Below are positions 8,033 to 17,172 of a stretch of 64,000 bases of DNA, one piece after another. The notes beneath the pieces were generated by a model, which saw only the letters and a list, made by a program, of their open reading frames with translations, ran no database searches and was not told the origin of the DNA. This DNA comes from Amaricoccus solimangrovi (GTDB lineage: Bacteria; Pseudomonadota; Alphaproteobacteria; Rhodobacterales; Rhodobacteraceae). The position numbers and the translations under genes were made by a program. Every line of letters starts with the position of its first letter. The stretch's first letter is position 1. The stretch is taken from positions 124,001 through 188,000 of the forward strand of contig NZ_VFRP01000003.1 in the NCBI RefSeq assembly GCF_006385685.1, in the 5' to 3' direction.

Positions 8033-11000
8033 TTATCCGTTGAAGGTGATTTCGCCCGGGGTGCCCCGGCCGAAGGTGTTGGAGACTTGGGCGACCCGGA
8101 TCAGGAACGGCGCCGCGACCCCATCGGCGGCCATCATGGCGGCCGTGTAGGTCGCGGCCGTCGCCCCGGTCACGGTCCAGCTGCGTTTGAGCCCGCCCCC
8201 GTCGCGGATCTCGATCCGCCATTCCGAGGCGACCTCGCCGAGCGGGACGTCGCCCTCATCCGGCCAGGCGTCGCCGAAGGTCCGCGTTCGCCGCGTCCAG
8301 CCGATCGCGAGATCGCCCGAGGCGCCGAGCCGCGCGGTCAGGTGAACCGGCGCGAAGGGCCGAAGCCCGATCCCCGCGAAGGCATGCGCCCGGGTCCGGA
8401 AGCCCGCGCCCTCGGGATCGCGCCCGGCCGGCCCGTAGCGCCACGACCACGACCGCCCCACATCCGCCGCCGTCATCGCCACGGGGGCGACCGCAAGATC
8501 GAGGACCACGACCCGCGCGCCGGCGGGAAGCGGCGCCGAGCCCCGCGCGCCTTCCGTCCCGCGCTGGCCGCGCAGGAGCCGCGAGAGCCGCCAGGTCTGA
8601 TCGCCGACCAGCTCGGCGCGGGCGAACTGCACGACCTCCCAGACCCCGGGCGCATGCTCGATCGCGAGCATGTTCGCCCCGTCGAGGACCGCCGCCTCGG
8701 TCCGCGTGACGAGCGAGCCGGAGAAGATCCGGACGTCGACCGTCTCGCCCGACCAGGACCAGAGCCGCCCGGGCGCGAGCGCCGAGACGGTCTCGCCGAT
8801 CGTCGCGCGCAAGCCCTCGCGGAGATTGAGCGCGTAGCCCGAGCCCGCCTCGGCCGAGCGATAGAGGTCGACCCCGCCCGGCCAGGGTTGCGCGTGCGCG
8901 GCGATCAATCCCGCGTGCGGCTCGGCCGCGACCCCCGGGAGGATCGGCAGATCGAGGAAGGCGAGCAGCACGCGCGAGGCGGCCGGCGTCACCCAGGCCG
9001 GCGCGCCGCGCATGGTGCCCTCGGACGGGGCGAAGGCGGCGCGGTCGTAGATCGTCGCCTCGATCGCCAGCGTCTCGCCGCGCGCGACCTTTTCGACAAG
9101 AAAGACGGTCGGCCCGATCTCGGGAAGGTCGAGCGAGACGAGCATCCCCGGCCGGATCGCGTCGGCCGAGGGCGGGAGCGCGAAGGCGATCCGCTCGCGC
9201 GCCGCCGCCGAGGTCCGCAGGATCGTCTCGGCGACCGCGCGGCCGCGATCCGCGTCGAGCACAAGCGGCAGGCTCGCCTCGGCCGTGCCGTCCTCGACCC
9301 CCGCCTCGATCGCCGCCAGCGCCGCCCCGGTCTCGTAGTTCCGGAGCCCGTCGACGTAGGAGAGCACGACCGCGCGGGTCGCGTCCTCGAGCGCGGAGCG
9401 GGTGAGCGTGAAGCGCGAGCCCTCGGCGTCGATCAGCGCGTCGGGCGTGAGCGCCCCGGCCGGGAGCGCGGCGGCGCGGCTCGCGAAGGCGAGCGTTCCG
9501 CCCTCGAGGCTCGCGTCGAGGCGGAGCGCGATTTCCCACGGTTGCGACCAGTCGCGGAAGGCGAGCGGGCCGGCGACCGCGTAGCCGTCCGCCTGCCCGT
9601 GACAGCGCGCGAGGTCGAGCGCCTCGGCCGGCCAGTCGTGGAAGGTGGCGAGCCGGGCCTTGATCGCGTCGGCGGCCGGGATCGCCCCGGCGCGGCCGTT
9701 GAGCCAGTGCCCGCGCCGCCAGGCCGAGGCGTCGGCCCATTCCGAGGCGAAATTCGGGAATTCCGGCCAGGGCCGCGCGTCCCAGGCCCAGACCAGCACG
9801 TTCGCGGGATCGAGGATCGCCGCGCCGTTGTCGCGCCACCATTCAATGAGCGCGCGCAGATACTGGCGCGGCATGAAGTCGTCGCGGACCCCGCCCGAGA
9901 ACCGCGGCAAGCCGCTTTCCGAGGTATTGATCGCCGCGAATATGTTCGGCTGATTGGCGCCGTGATCGACCGCCGGGCAGCCGCATTCGGTGAACCAGAG
10001 CGGTTTCGCGTTCGGGGTCCAGCCGGTCGCCGAGGCGGAGCGGACCCCGCCCGGGCGGTTACGGTGCGCGTTGCCGAACCAGTCGCGGATCGCCTTTTGC
10101 CGGAAAATCCAGTCCTCGCCGTGCGCCCCGTCCGCGATCGGGGTCCGGACCTGCGCCGCGCGATCCGCGTCGCTGGCATAATACCAATCGAAGAACTCGC
10201 CGCCCTCGACGTTCGCCTTGAGATACTCGAGGTCGTAGATCGAGACGCGGCCCGCCGCCGGGTCGTAATCGAGATGATCGACCCCCGGGCGCCAGTCCGC
10301 CATGGGCAGATAGTTGTCGATCGCGACGAAATCGACATGAGGCGAGGACCAGAGCGGATCGAGGTTGAAGAACACGTCTCCCGAGCCGTCGCCCGGCCGG
10401 TGCGAGTGATATTCCGACCAGTCGGCCGCGTAGGAGATCAGCGCGGAGGGGAGCACGCCCGCGACCTCGCCCGCGAGATCGACAAGCCCGGTCACGAAGG
10501 GATAGACGCCCGAGCCGCTTTCGGTCGATTGCGTGAGCCCGACGGTTTCCGAGCCGATCAGGAAGGCGTCGACGCCGCCCGCCGCTTTGGCGAGGTGCGC
10601 GAGGTGGAGCACGAAGCGGCGATAGGACCATTCGGCCGGGCCGGAATAGGAAACCGCGTCGCCCGAGATCCCGAAGTCGGAAGCCGCCGCCGCGCCGAGG
10701 AAGGCCGCGACCTCGGCCGCGACGCTGGCCCCGGCGGTCGCCCGGATGCGCCCGCGCCACGGGTTTTCCGGTTGCGTCCCCGAGCCGGACGGATCGGGGA
10801 GGGAGCCCGCCGGGATATCCATCATGATGAACGGATAGAGCACCACGCGGAGCCCGCGCGCGCGGAGGTCGCGGATCGCCTCGACAACGGAGATATCGGC
10901 CGGCGTCGAGCCATAGACCGGCCGGCCCTCCTTGAGGGAGACGAGCCGGGCCGCCGCGCGGTCGAGCCCGCCGGCGGACCAGGCGGGCAGCGTTTCCTTG

Positions 11001-11923
11001 TCGCGGAATTCGACCCGGGGCGCGATGGTGCAACGCCCGGCGCGGAGGTCGTCGCCGAACCAGCTCACGACAAGCGCGACGGTCCCGACATTGGGGAGCG
11101 TGCCTCGCAGCGTGTCGAGCGAGATCGACCAGTCCGCGACGTCCTCGAGCCGGTGCGAATTCTCCGCCAGCTCCGAAATGATCTCGCCTTGCGAGTCATA
11201 GGCGACCCGCTTGACCGGCGTTGGCATGTAGCCCCATTCCGTCGATCCCGGGATCAGGTCGACGCCCCGGATCAGATCCTCGGCCTCGCCCGTCGCCCCG
11301 AAGACCTCGACCGCCATTTGAGGGATGCGGTTGCCGTAGTCCGCGAGGGGGAGATCCTCGAACACGACATAGGCGATCCCGCGATAGGCGGGCGCCGCGC
11401 CCGCGACCGCCGTGATCAGCGGATCGGGGTCCTGATCCTCGGTGCCGTGATAGAACCGGACCTCGAGCCCCGAGACGTCGAGCAGCCGGTTATCGGCCCA
11501 GACCCGCCCGAAATGCCGGACCGGCGCGCCGCGCGTCTCCGCGACCGCGAGCGCGAAGGAAACCGAATAGCTGTAATCGGTCGTCTCGACCCGCTGCGAC
11601 GCGGTCTTGCCGGTGCGGTAGGTCTCCGCCTCGGTCCGCGCGACCTCCCGGATCCGCGTCGCCCAGATCACGGAGCCGGCGACCCGGGCGCGGCCGAGGA
11701 CCCAGGGGATCCCCGCCCCCTCGGTCGAGGACATGACGTCGAGATCGCCGAGCCGCGCGCCCTCGCGCCGCGTCGTGCTCGTCCCGCCAAAGAGCGCGCC
11801 GTCGATCAACCCGCCGGCGACCTGCGCGCCAGCGACGGCGGCGGCGCCGAGGAGCGCGCCGCCGAACCCGCCGATCCCCGCCGTCAGCGAGGATGCGGCG
11901 GCGGTGAGGGCGAGCGTGGCCAT
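8033..11923 (-). CDS. Baseplate hub megatron protein, GTA gp15 homologue
   Basis: At 1296 residues this is the size expected for the GTA gp15 'megatron', which carries a glycoside-hydrolase-like TIM barrel and a phage tail (gpJ-like) region. The N-terminal 60 residues are Ala/Gly-rich and hydrophobic, probably a membrane-penetrating segment. The TIM-barrel part includes the PLWFTECGCPAVDHGANQPN region diagnostic of the family near residues 635-655. The C-terminal part contains fibronectin-like tail sequence with the PVHLTARL and SEWRIEIRDGGG motifs. It forms the tail tip that contacts and penetrates the host envelope. It follows the NlpC/P60 gene, as in the canonical GTA tail order. Confidence 0.92.
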   Translation of the reverse strand: MATLALTAAASSLTAGIGGFGGALLGAAAVAGAQVAGGLIDGALFGGTSTTRREGARLGDLDVMSSTEGAGIPWVLGRARVAGSVIWATRIREVARTEAETYRTGKTASQRVETTDYSYSVSFALAVAETRGAPVRHFGRVWADNRLLDVSGLEVRFYHGTEDQDPDPLITAVAGAAPAYRGIAYVVFEDLPLADYGNRIPQMAVEVFGATGEAEDLIRGVDLIPGSTEWGYMPTPVKRVAYDSQGEIISELAENSHRLEDVADWSISLDTLRGTLPNVGTVALVVSWFGDDLRAGRCTIAPRVEFRDKETLPAWSAGGLDRAAARLVSLKEGRPVYGSTPADISVVEAIRDLRARGLRVVLYPFIMMDIPAGSLPDPSGSGTQPENPWRGRIRATAGASVAAEVAAFLGAAAASDFGISGDAVSYSGPAEWSYRRFVLHLAHLAKAAGGVDAFLIGSETVGLTQSTESGSGVYPFVTGLVDLAGEVAGVLPSALISYAADWSEYHSHRPGDGSGDVFFNLDPLWSSPHVDFVAIDNYLPMADWRPGVDHLDYDPAAGRVSIYDLEYLKANVEGGEFFDWYYASDADRAAQVRTPIADGAHGEDWIFRQKAIRDWFGNAHRNRPGGVRSASATGWTPNAKPLWFTECGCPAVDHGANQPNIFAAINTSESGLPRFSGGVRDDFMPRQYLRALIEWWRDNGAAILDPANVLVWAWDARPWPEFPNFASEWADASAWRRGHWLNGRAGAIPAADAIKARLATFHDWPAEALDLARCHGQADGYAVAGPLAFRDWSQPWEIALRLDASLEGGTLAFASRAAALPAGALTPDALIDAEGSRFTLTRSALEDATRAVVLSYVDGLRNYETGAALAAIEAGVEDGTAEASLPLVLDADRGRAVAETILRTSAAARERIAFALPPSADAIRPGMLVSLDLPEIGPTVFLVEKVARGETLAIEATIYDRAAFAPSEGTMRGAPAWVTPAASRVLLAFLDLPILPGVAAEPHAGLIAAHAQPWPGGVDLYRSAEAGSGYALNLREGLRATIGETVSALAPGRLWSWSGETVDVRIFSGSLVTRTEAAVLDGANMLAIEHAPGVWEVVQFARAELVGDQTWRLSRLLRGQRGTEGARGSAPLPAGARVVVLDLAVAPVAMTAADVGRSWSWRYGPAGRDPEGAGFRTRAHAFAGIGLRPFAPVHLTARLGASGDLAIGWTRRTRTFGDAWPDEGDVPLGEVASEWRIEIRDGGGLKRSWTVTGATAATYTAAMMAADGVAAPFLIRVAQVSNTFGRGTPGEITFNG

Positions 11924-11935
11924 GTCGGGAGACTC

Positions 11936-12364
11936 CTACGGAGGGGAAATGGGGAAGGACGCGGCCCAGGCGATCCGCCCGGCCCAGCCAGCCAGCGGCA
12001 CCTCGACCACGCCGAAGCGCTCGGTCGCGTGGATGAAGCGGCCGTTCTCGGTCAGAATGCCCGCGTGCGCCTCGCGCCCGCCGAGCCGGCGGATCGCGAC
12101 GAGATCGCCGGGGCCGGCCTCGGCCGGGCGGCGCGGGATCATGTGCGCCTCGCCGAGCGCGATCAGCGCGCGCGGCCAGGAGGTCGGCCAGTCCGGCGAC
12201 CAGGGCGGTGCCGGCGGCGGCGGCCGGCCGGTCAGCTCGGACCAGACGCCCCGGGCGAGGCCGACGCAGTCGCAGCCGATCCCGCGAAGGGCGGCGCCGG
12301 GGGCGTAGGGCGTGCCGAGCCAGCGGCGGGACGCTTGAACGACGTCGTTGCGTTTGCCGACCAT
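11936..12364 (-). CDS. NlpC/P60 cell-wall peptidase, GTA gp14 homologue
   Basis: This 142-residue tail-tip peptidase of the NlpC/P60 papain-like fold cleaves peptidoglycan stem peptides during DNA entry. The catalytic Cys is in GCDCVGL (Cys33) and the catalytic His in EAHAGIL (His100), with the expected spacing. It lies directly before the gp15 homologue. In canonical GTA tails the gp13 homologue is the immediate upstream neighbour; here a foreign gene (12411-12995) has entered between them. Confidence 0.9.
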   Translation of the reverse strand: MVGKRNDVVQASRRWLGTPYAPGAALRGIGCDCVGLARGVWSELTGRPPPPAPPWSPDWPTSWPRALIALGEAHMIPRRPAEAGPGDLVAIRRLGGREAHAGILTENGRFIHATERFGVVEVPLAGWAGRIAWAASFPISPP

Positions 12365-12410
12365 GAAGGCATCCTGGAAGCTTTGCCGTGAGGCAGATTA
12401 CAAGAGCCCG

Positions 12411-12995
12411 CTATGGTTCGCGAACCCGCCTGTCGCTCGAGGCACTCGCAAGGGTGTGCATGCCCCACAGTGCTTCCCATACATTGATGAACTCAAGTCC
12501 TTGCGCAATGAGTTGTTTAGGCGAAAAAAATATTCCGCCATCTATCATCTGGGTTTCAGCGTTGAATGTTAGCTTTCCGGTGGAAGCGGTTTTTGCCAAG
12601 CGAGACCAATATCCTATAATTGCCTTGTCAGGAGAAATTGAGATGGGTGTAAATTCTCCGTGTGCTAGGTGGTTTCTGGTCTCAATCGCATCAATCAATC
12701 TGTCGCGAATTGATGCCCACGACGATGCGAGCTCATCTCCTGACTCCCGAATTCGCATCCGGCTGTCAATCCAATCAAATCGAGCGCGAACGGATCCAAT
12801 TTGCCAGTATGCAGTAATAGATTGCTGTGCATCTCTATCGTCAAGGTGGTTAAATAAAAAAAGTAAACCTTGTTCTATACCAGTAAATTGAGAAATTGCA
12901 AAGCCGTACGTCGCGTATTCACTTTTAAAACTATTGAATATTTTTAGCTTTCCTAGCTGCATTGGCGAATATTTTTCGTCGGAACTTGTTTGCAC
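12411..12995 (-). CDS. HEPN-like moron inserted in the tail operon
   Basis: The 194-residue protein starts at GTG 12995 with GAGG upstream. The DNA is clearly richer in A/T than the neighbouring tail genes, a sign of recent gain. The protein is largely helical and has RNHLAH at residues 107-112, an Arg-x4-His motif. This is the catalytic signature of HEPN ribonucleases of toxin-antitoxin and defence systems, and the following Gly fits as well. It interrupts the otherwise fixed gp13-gp14 order and has 110 bp of its own upstream DNA. I infer a defence or superinfection-exclusion gene. No antitoxin partner is visible. HEPN proteins that are not nucleases also exist. Confidence 0.7.
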   Translation of the reverse strand: MQTSSDEKYSPMQLGKLKIFNSFKSEYATYGFAISQFTGIEQGLLFLFNHLDDRDAQQSITAYWQIGSVRARFDWIDSRMRIRESGDELASSWASIRDRLIDAIETRNHLAHGEFTPISISPDKAIIGYWSRLAKTASTGKLTFNAETQMIDGGIFFSPKQLIAQGLEFINVWEALWGMHTLASASSDRRVREP

Positions 12996-13105
12996 GTTCG
13001 TTACCTCATGGCCGCCGGCTCATAGTTGATTTGGGGTTGTGCGGCATCCCTATCTGGCGACATGAGGGCGTTCGTGGCAATTGTAGCGTTATTCGCGTGT
13101 CAGCC

Positions 13106-13996
13106 CTAACCTGCTAAGCCATGCCTCGGACCTCCATCCAGCCCCGCATGCCCCGCGACCGCGTATTCCGCCGCGAAGCCCTCGCCCGGCATATGCGGGA
13201 AGCCCCGGAAATTGTCGCCGTTGCCGAATTTCGCGCGGCAGGTCCCAAAGGACTTGTCGCAGCCGGCCGAGACGGTGAAGCCGTCCCCGACCGCGACCGG
13301 CGCCGGCGGATCGCGCCAGAGCGAGAGCGCGCGGCCGCCGGCGAGGGTGAAAGCACGAACCTCGGAAACCGCGCTGGCATTGGCGCCCGAGGTCCAGGTG
13401 AGAACCCCGCGCGCGAACCAGCCGCCGGCGAAGGCGCCGAGCCCCGAGACGCGGAAGCCGTCGCCGGTCAGCGCCGTGACGGCGCCCGCGCCAGTGACCG
13501 CGGGAAGCCCGAGCGCGACCTTGCAGCGCGCGTCGCCGAGCCGGGCCGAGCATTCGGGGGCGAACCGCCCGCCCGCCTTCGCGGCGAGCCGTGCCACGGC
13601 CGAGCGCAATTCGGCGCGGAATTCGACCTCGCCGCGCTCGACCTCGCCGATCGTGAAGTCGCCAATGAGCCGCCGCGCCGCGACGTCCCGCCAATTGACG
13701 TCATAGACGAGCACCCGAGCCCCGTCATAAAGGCCCCGGATCAGGTCGCGCGGCGTGATCCTGTCGGAGGCGAGCGCGCCGGCGACGTCCTGATCGTCCA
13801 CCGCGAGCCCGAGGCTCGCCGAGACCTCGGACCCGGCGAGCGCGGCCCGCGCCTCGTAGGTCAGCCCGCCGAAGCTCAAGGGCTCGTCGTGATCGGTGAA
13901 GCCGAAGACGGTCCCGTCCGCCCGCTCGAGCCGCCAGCAGAGCGCCCGCGTGGTGGAGCCGGTGGCAAGATGCGCCTGGTACTCGGCTGCGCTCAT
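13106..13996 (-). CDS. DUF2163 tail-tip protein, GTA gp13 homologue
   Basis: ATG 13996 was chosen because it overlaps the gp12 stop as ATGA, giving 296 residues. It starts MSAAEYQAHLATGSTTRALC and has the GFTDHDEPL stretch typical of DUF2163 proteins. The C-terminal part has the conserved CDKSFGTCRAKFGN Cys pair and NFRGFPHMPG. These are hallmarks of the gp13 hub protein of Rhodobacterales GTA tails and related phages. It links the distal tail ring to the megatron. A longer open frame upstream is antisense noise. Confidence 0.9.
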   Translation of the reverse strand: MSAAEYQAHLATGSTTRALCWRLERADGTVFGFTDHDEPLSFGGLTYEARAALAGSEVSASLGLAVDDQDVAGALASDRITPRDLIRGLYDGARVLVYDVNWRDVAARRLIGDFTIGEVERGEVEFRAELRSAVARLAAKAGGRFAPECSARLGDARCKVALGLPAVTGAGAVTALTGDGFRVSGLGAFAGGWFARGVLTWTSGANASAVSEVRAFTLAGGRALSLWRDPPAPVAVGDGFTVSAGCDKSFGTCRAKFGNGDNFRGFPHMPGEGFAAEYAVAGHAGLDGGPRHGLAG

Positions 13997-14628
13997 TCGC
14001 GGACCTCGATCAAGGGGACCTCGGGGATCGAGCCGATCCCGCGGTCGCCCGCGAAAAAGGCCATGTCGATTGCGAGCGCGTCGGCCGCGAAGCGCGCCGG
14101 GACGTCGAACTCGAACCCGGCGCGGACCGCGACGCCCGGGCCGGGGGGCGTGGCGAAGGTGACAACCCCGGTCAGGTTGTCGACCGCCCAGCCGGCGCCG
14201 GTCATGGCGCCGTCCAGCGCCACCGTCACAGTGCCCGGAACCGGCTTGGTGATGTCGCGCCAGTAGGGCGAGAGGCTCCCGTATCGCTTGCGAAGCGGGA
14301 AGGCGACGGCCGCGCCGTCGCCGGTGCCGAGCAGCTGATCGGTCGCGGCCGGCGTCGCCGAGGGCGCGCAGCTCTTGAAGTCGGACCAGTCGCGGAAGCG
14401 GAAGGAATGGAGCGGCCCGCCCATTTCCTCGAAGAGCGCGAGCACGGCCGCGAGATCGTCGGCCGTCCTGATCCCGAGCCCGGCCTGCCAGGAGCGGCGC
14501 GAATGCTTCCACCGCGCGTTGCGTTCCTCGTAGCCCGAGCCGAGCGACGCGATATTCACCCGCCGCTCGGGTCCGCCCGAGACGCCCGCCGCGACGTCGC
14601 GCGGAAAGGAGAGGTCGAAGAAGGCCAT
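13993..14628 (-). CDS. DUF2460/TIGR02217 distal tail protein, GTA gp12 homologue
   Basis: The 211-residue protein starts MAFFDLSFPRDVAAGVSGGP and contains RRVNIASLGSGYEERNARW and FRFRDWSDFKS. These match the GTA gp12 / TIGR02217 family, the distal tail protein that forms the hexameric ring at the end of the tail tube. Its TGA overlaps the gp13 ATG. It follows the tape measure gene after 13 bp. Confidence 0.9.
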   Translation of the reverse strand: MAFFDLSFPRDVAAGVSGGPERRVNIASLGSGYEERNARWKHSRRSWQAGLGIRTADDLAAVLALFEEMGGPLHSFRFRDWSDFKSCAPSATPAATDQLLGTGDGAAVAFPLRKRYGSLSPYWRDITKPVPGTVTVALDGAMTGAGWAVDNLTGVVTFATPPGPGVAVRAGFEFDVPARFAADALAIDMAFFAGDRGIGSIPEVPLIEVRE

Positions 14629-14641
14629 TTGGTCGCCCCGG

Positions 14642-16507
14642 TCAGAGATTGCGCGAACCGCGCGCGACCGCGCGGGAGATCGTCGCGGCGACCTGCCCCC
14701 TCGAGCGGTCGAAGGCGGCAGGATTGGGCGTCTGGATATAGACGTTGGTGATCGCGCCCGAGCGCGTGTCGCCGCGCCGGTCGATCGAGACCCGTTCGCC
14801 GCGCGAGACGCGCATGACAGCGACGTTCCGATCGACCCCGCCGCGCCCGCCGACCTCGAAAGATCCGCCCGAGGCGAAGCCCGGGATCGCGGCGGAGGAC
14901 CCGCCCCCGAATAGCCCCGAGACGAAGGAGCCGAGCCCCGACAGGAGCCCGCCCCCCGATGACCCGGGCGAGCCGCTCGATGACCCGAGCGCCTTCGCGG
15001 CCTCGGCGACGCGGGCGAAGGAATCGGAGACGATGGAATCGGCCATCTGGCCCGCGAGGTCGACCATGCGCGAGGTAAAGCCCCGGAAGCTGAAATCCCC
15101 GTCGCGGATCATGCTCCCGAGCGCCGAGCCGACGCCCGAGGCGAGATCCTCGAACCGCGCCCCGGCGGTTTCGGTCGCCGCGGTCACGGGATCGACCATC
15201 TCGCCCTTGAGGCGCGCCATGTGATCGGCGATCCCGTCGACCATGTCGGGGATGTAGGAATGCCCGACGACTCGATCGTAGAGGTCGAAGAAGGCATCTC
15301 CGACCGCGCCGACCTTCGCCGTCACCCAATCGAAGGCGGCGCCGAGTCTGCCGGTCAGCCATCCGACGATTTCCGCGACCGTCTTTTCGACCAGGGCCGC
15401 CGCCTCGGGGAAGACCGCCGCGAAGGCGTCGGTAAGGGCGTGCGCCGCGACCGCGACCGGGGCGAATGCCAGCTCGAGGCCCGAGAGCCCTTGCACGGTC
15501 GCGGCGAGCCAGTCGATCCCGGGCCTGATCTGATCCCAGAGGACCAGGACCCCGGCGCCGAGCGCGGCGACCGCGCCGATCGCGATCGCGGCCGGCGCGC
15601 CGATCGCCGCGACCCCCGCCACAAGCAGCCCGATCCCGGCCACGACCGGCCCGGCCGCGACCGCCAGCAGGCCAAGCAGCACGGTGAAGCGTTGAACCGG
15701 CGCGGGGAGCCCGGCGAAGGCGTTGACGATCCCTTGCAGCGCCCCGACCAGCGGCCGCGCGAGGTCGACCAGATTCCCGCCGACGATCTCTTTCAGGTCG
15801 CCCCAGGCGTTGCGGAACTGATCGAGGAAGCCGAGGCCCGAGCGCGCCGCCGCCTCCGCCTGCCCGCCGAACTGCTTTTCGAGCTTGGCCAGGATCATGC
15901 CTTGCGCGGTCGCGATCCGGCCCGTCGCGACAAGCTGCTTGATAACCTCTTTCTGATCGGCGGAGAACTGAATCCCCGCCTCGCCGAGCGCCGAGACGCC
16001 CGCGATCGGATCATTGAGCGCTTTGCCCACCATGATCGCCGAGCCCTTGAGGTCGGAGCCGAGCAGGGTGGACATGTCGAGCACGGCCTTTTGCGACCGC
16101 GCGAAGACCTCGCCCGAAATGTTCGTGAAGGTCAGAAGCTGCGCCGTCACGTCGCCCAAAATCGCCTCGTCGCCGAAGCGCGTCGCGTTCTGCAGCCCGC
16201 TCGCCATCCGGAAAAGCTGCTCGGCGGTGTAGCCCGCCGCGCCGCCGGTCGAGCGGATCGCGGTCTCGACCTTGGTTTGGGCCTGAATCTGCGTATCCCA
16301 GAGTTGAAGCGAGTCGCGGAAGGTCATCCCGAGCCCGAGCCCGGCGCCGGTCGCCGCGGCGAGGGCTTTAAGCTTCCGCGTCGAGCGGTCGATCCGCGCG
16401 CCGAGCCCGGCGAATGCGCCGTCGAGTCCCTTCACGTTGCCCCGGACCTTGGCGAAGGCGGCGGCGGTTTCGTCATTCGCCTTGATCCGAAAGAACAGGT
16501 CGCGCAT
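14642..16507 (-). CDS. Tail tape measure protein
   Basis: The 621-residue protein is of the GTA gp11 type. The N-terminal part is helical (NDETAAAFAKVRGNVKGLDG), as in tape measure proteins. Several long hydrophobic Ala/Val/Gly/Leu stretches between about 255 and 370 are candidate membrane-inserting segments. The C-terminus has a Gly/Ser-rich linker and FASGGSFEVGGRGGVDRN, the conserved end of this family. Its length should set the tail length, so a short siphovirus tail is expected. It follows the G/GT chaperone genes, as in lambda. Confidence 0.92.
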   Translation of the reverse strand: MRDLFFRIKANDETAAAFAKVRGNVKGLDGAFAGLGARIDRSTRKLKALAAATGAGLGLGMTFRDSLQLWDTQIQAQTKVETAIRSTGGAAGYTAEQLFRMASGLQNATRFGDEAILGDVTAQLLTFTNISGEVFARSQKAVLDMSTLLGSDLKGSAIMVGKALNDPIAGVSALGEAGIQFSADQKEVIKQLVATGRIATAQGMILAKLEKQFGGQAEAAARSGLGFLDQFRNAWGDLKEIVGGNLVDLARPLVGALQGIVNAFAGLPAPVQRFTVLLGLLAVAAGPVVAGIGLLVAGVAAIGAPAAIAIGAVAALGAGVLVLWDQIRPGIDWLAATVQGLSGLELAFAPVAVAAHALTDAFAAVFPEAAALVEKTVAEIVGWLTGRLGAAFDWVTAKVGAVGDAFFDLYDRVVGHSYIPDMVDGIADHMARLKGEMVDPVTAATETAGARFEDLASGVGSALGSMIRDGDFSFRGFTSRMVDLAGQMADSIVSDSFARVAEAAKALGSSSGSPGSSGGGLLSGLGSFVSGLFGGGSSAAIPGFASGGSFEVGGRGGVDRNVAVMRVSRGERVSIDRRGDTRSGAITNVYIQTPNPAAFDRSRGQVAATISRAVARGSRNL

Positions 16508-16513
16508 GCGGGG

Positions 16514-16648
16514 TCATTCCTTCCGCGATAGGTAGGCCATCCAGCCGCGTATTTCCTCGGCGGGCAGGTCGAGGATCTCGCCGAGCGATTTGTGAAGCGC
16601 GAGGGCGAGGGCGTAGAGGTTGCGGGTTTCCTCGTCCCCCGCGATCAG
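16514..16648 (-). CDS. Tail assembly chaperone extension (gpT-like), reached by -1 frameshift
   Basis: This frame encodes 44 residues (from LIAGDEETRNLYALALAL to YLSRKE) and has no ATG, GTG or TTG start. It begins at the slippery heptamer G GGA AAC (16654-16648 on the minus strand), immediately before the stop of the upstream chaperone gene. A -1 slip would read GGG AAA CTG ATC and fuse this segment to the upstream protein, giving a 158-residue product. The helical LHKSLGEILDLPAEEIRGW part resembles tail chaperone C-termini. The position before the tape measure gene matches lambda G/GT. Confidence 0.8.
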   Translation of the reverse strand: MIAGDEETRNLYALALALHKSLGEILDLPAEEIRGWMAYLSRKE

Positions 16649-16992
16649 TTTCCCAGCTCGTCCGCCTCGGTCGTGCCGAGCATGGCGCCGGCGATCCGCG
16701 CGATCACGACCGGCGCGACCTCGCCCTCGAGCGCGGCGAGCGTCGGGGCGGTATCCTCCAACAGCGGTTTCCCCTCGGCGTCGCGCGCGAACAGGATCAC
16801 GGCCAGCGCCATCAGCCGCCCCGGATTGTCGGTCCCGGCGCGGGCGTTGAGTTTCTGACGCTGGCGGAGCGTGAGCGGCGAGAAATGCACCACGAGCGGC
16901 GCGCCGTCCTCGGCGGACCATTCGGGGATCTCGATCGTCTGATCGCGCATGCGGCCATAGTGCGCGCGGGCATGGGTGAGAATGTCGGACAT
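16645..16992 (-). CDS. Tail assembly chaperone (gpG-like)
   Basis: ATG 16992 with GGAG upstream gives 115 residues beginning MSDILTHARAHYGRMRD; longer frames upstream lack coding features. It lies between the tail tube and tape measure genes, the standard place for the chaperone that loads tube subunits onto the tape measure. It ends at TGA 16647-16645, one base after a GGGAAAC slippery sequence, so some ribosomes should continue into the 16514-16648 frame. It is the acidic partner expected for G/GT pairs. Confidence 0.85.
   Translation of the reverse strand: MSDILTHARAHYGRMRDQTIEIPEWSAEDGAPLVVHFSPLTLRQRQKLNARAGTDNPGRLMALAVILFARDAEGKPLLEDTAPTLAALEGEVAPVVIARIAGAMLGTTEADELGN
16648..16654 (-). 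promoter_or_regulatory. Programmed -1 ribosomal frameshift site GGGAAAC
   Basis: On the minus strand the sequence reads CTG GGA AAC TGA. The heptamer fits X XXY YYZ, and the zero-frame stop follows directly. The -1 frame is open for 44 codons with protein-like sequence. GGGAAAG/GGGAAAC-type slippery sites at this junction are a conserved feature of siphophage tail chaperones (Xu, Hendrix and Duda). Confidence 0.85.
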
Positions 16993-17068
16993 GGGGTCTC
17001 CGGGGGTGTGAGGGGGAAATTCTCGCGCGGTGATCGGCTTGGCCGCGCACAGATCTGCGGGCCACTCT

Positions 17069-17088
17069 CCCCGATTCCGAGATCGGGG
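17069..17088. terminator. Perfect hairpin between tail chaperone and antisense moron
   Basis: CCCCGAT (17069-17075) pairs with ATCGGGG (17082-17088) around a 6-base loop. It lies upstream of the + strand moron and upstream of the chaperone gene, in a 180-bp gap with no gene. It may insulate the moron from the late operon; direction of action is unclear. Confidence 0.4.
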
Positions 17089-17172
17089 CGGTCGGATGTT
17101 TTCGTCGCCGAGAACAGTGGGCCGTGATATGTGGATCCGGTTATCGATAGTTCGCACCGGACGGATTAGACC

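Noticed and set aside
7235-12391. 1718-codon + strand open frame antisense to the baseplate gene
   Set aside because: Arg/Gly/Asp-rich antisense shadow caused by high GC; the minus strand holds clear tail proteins.
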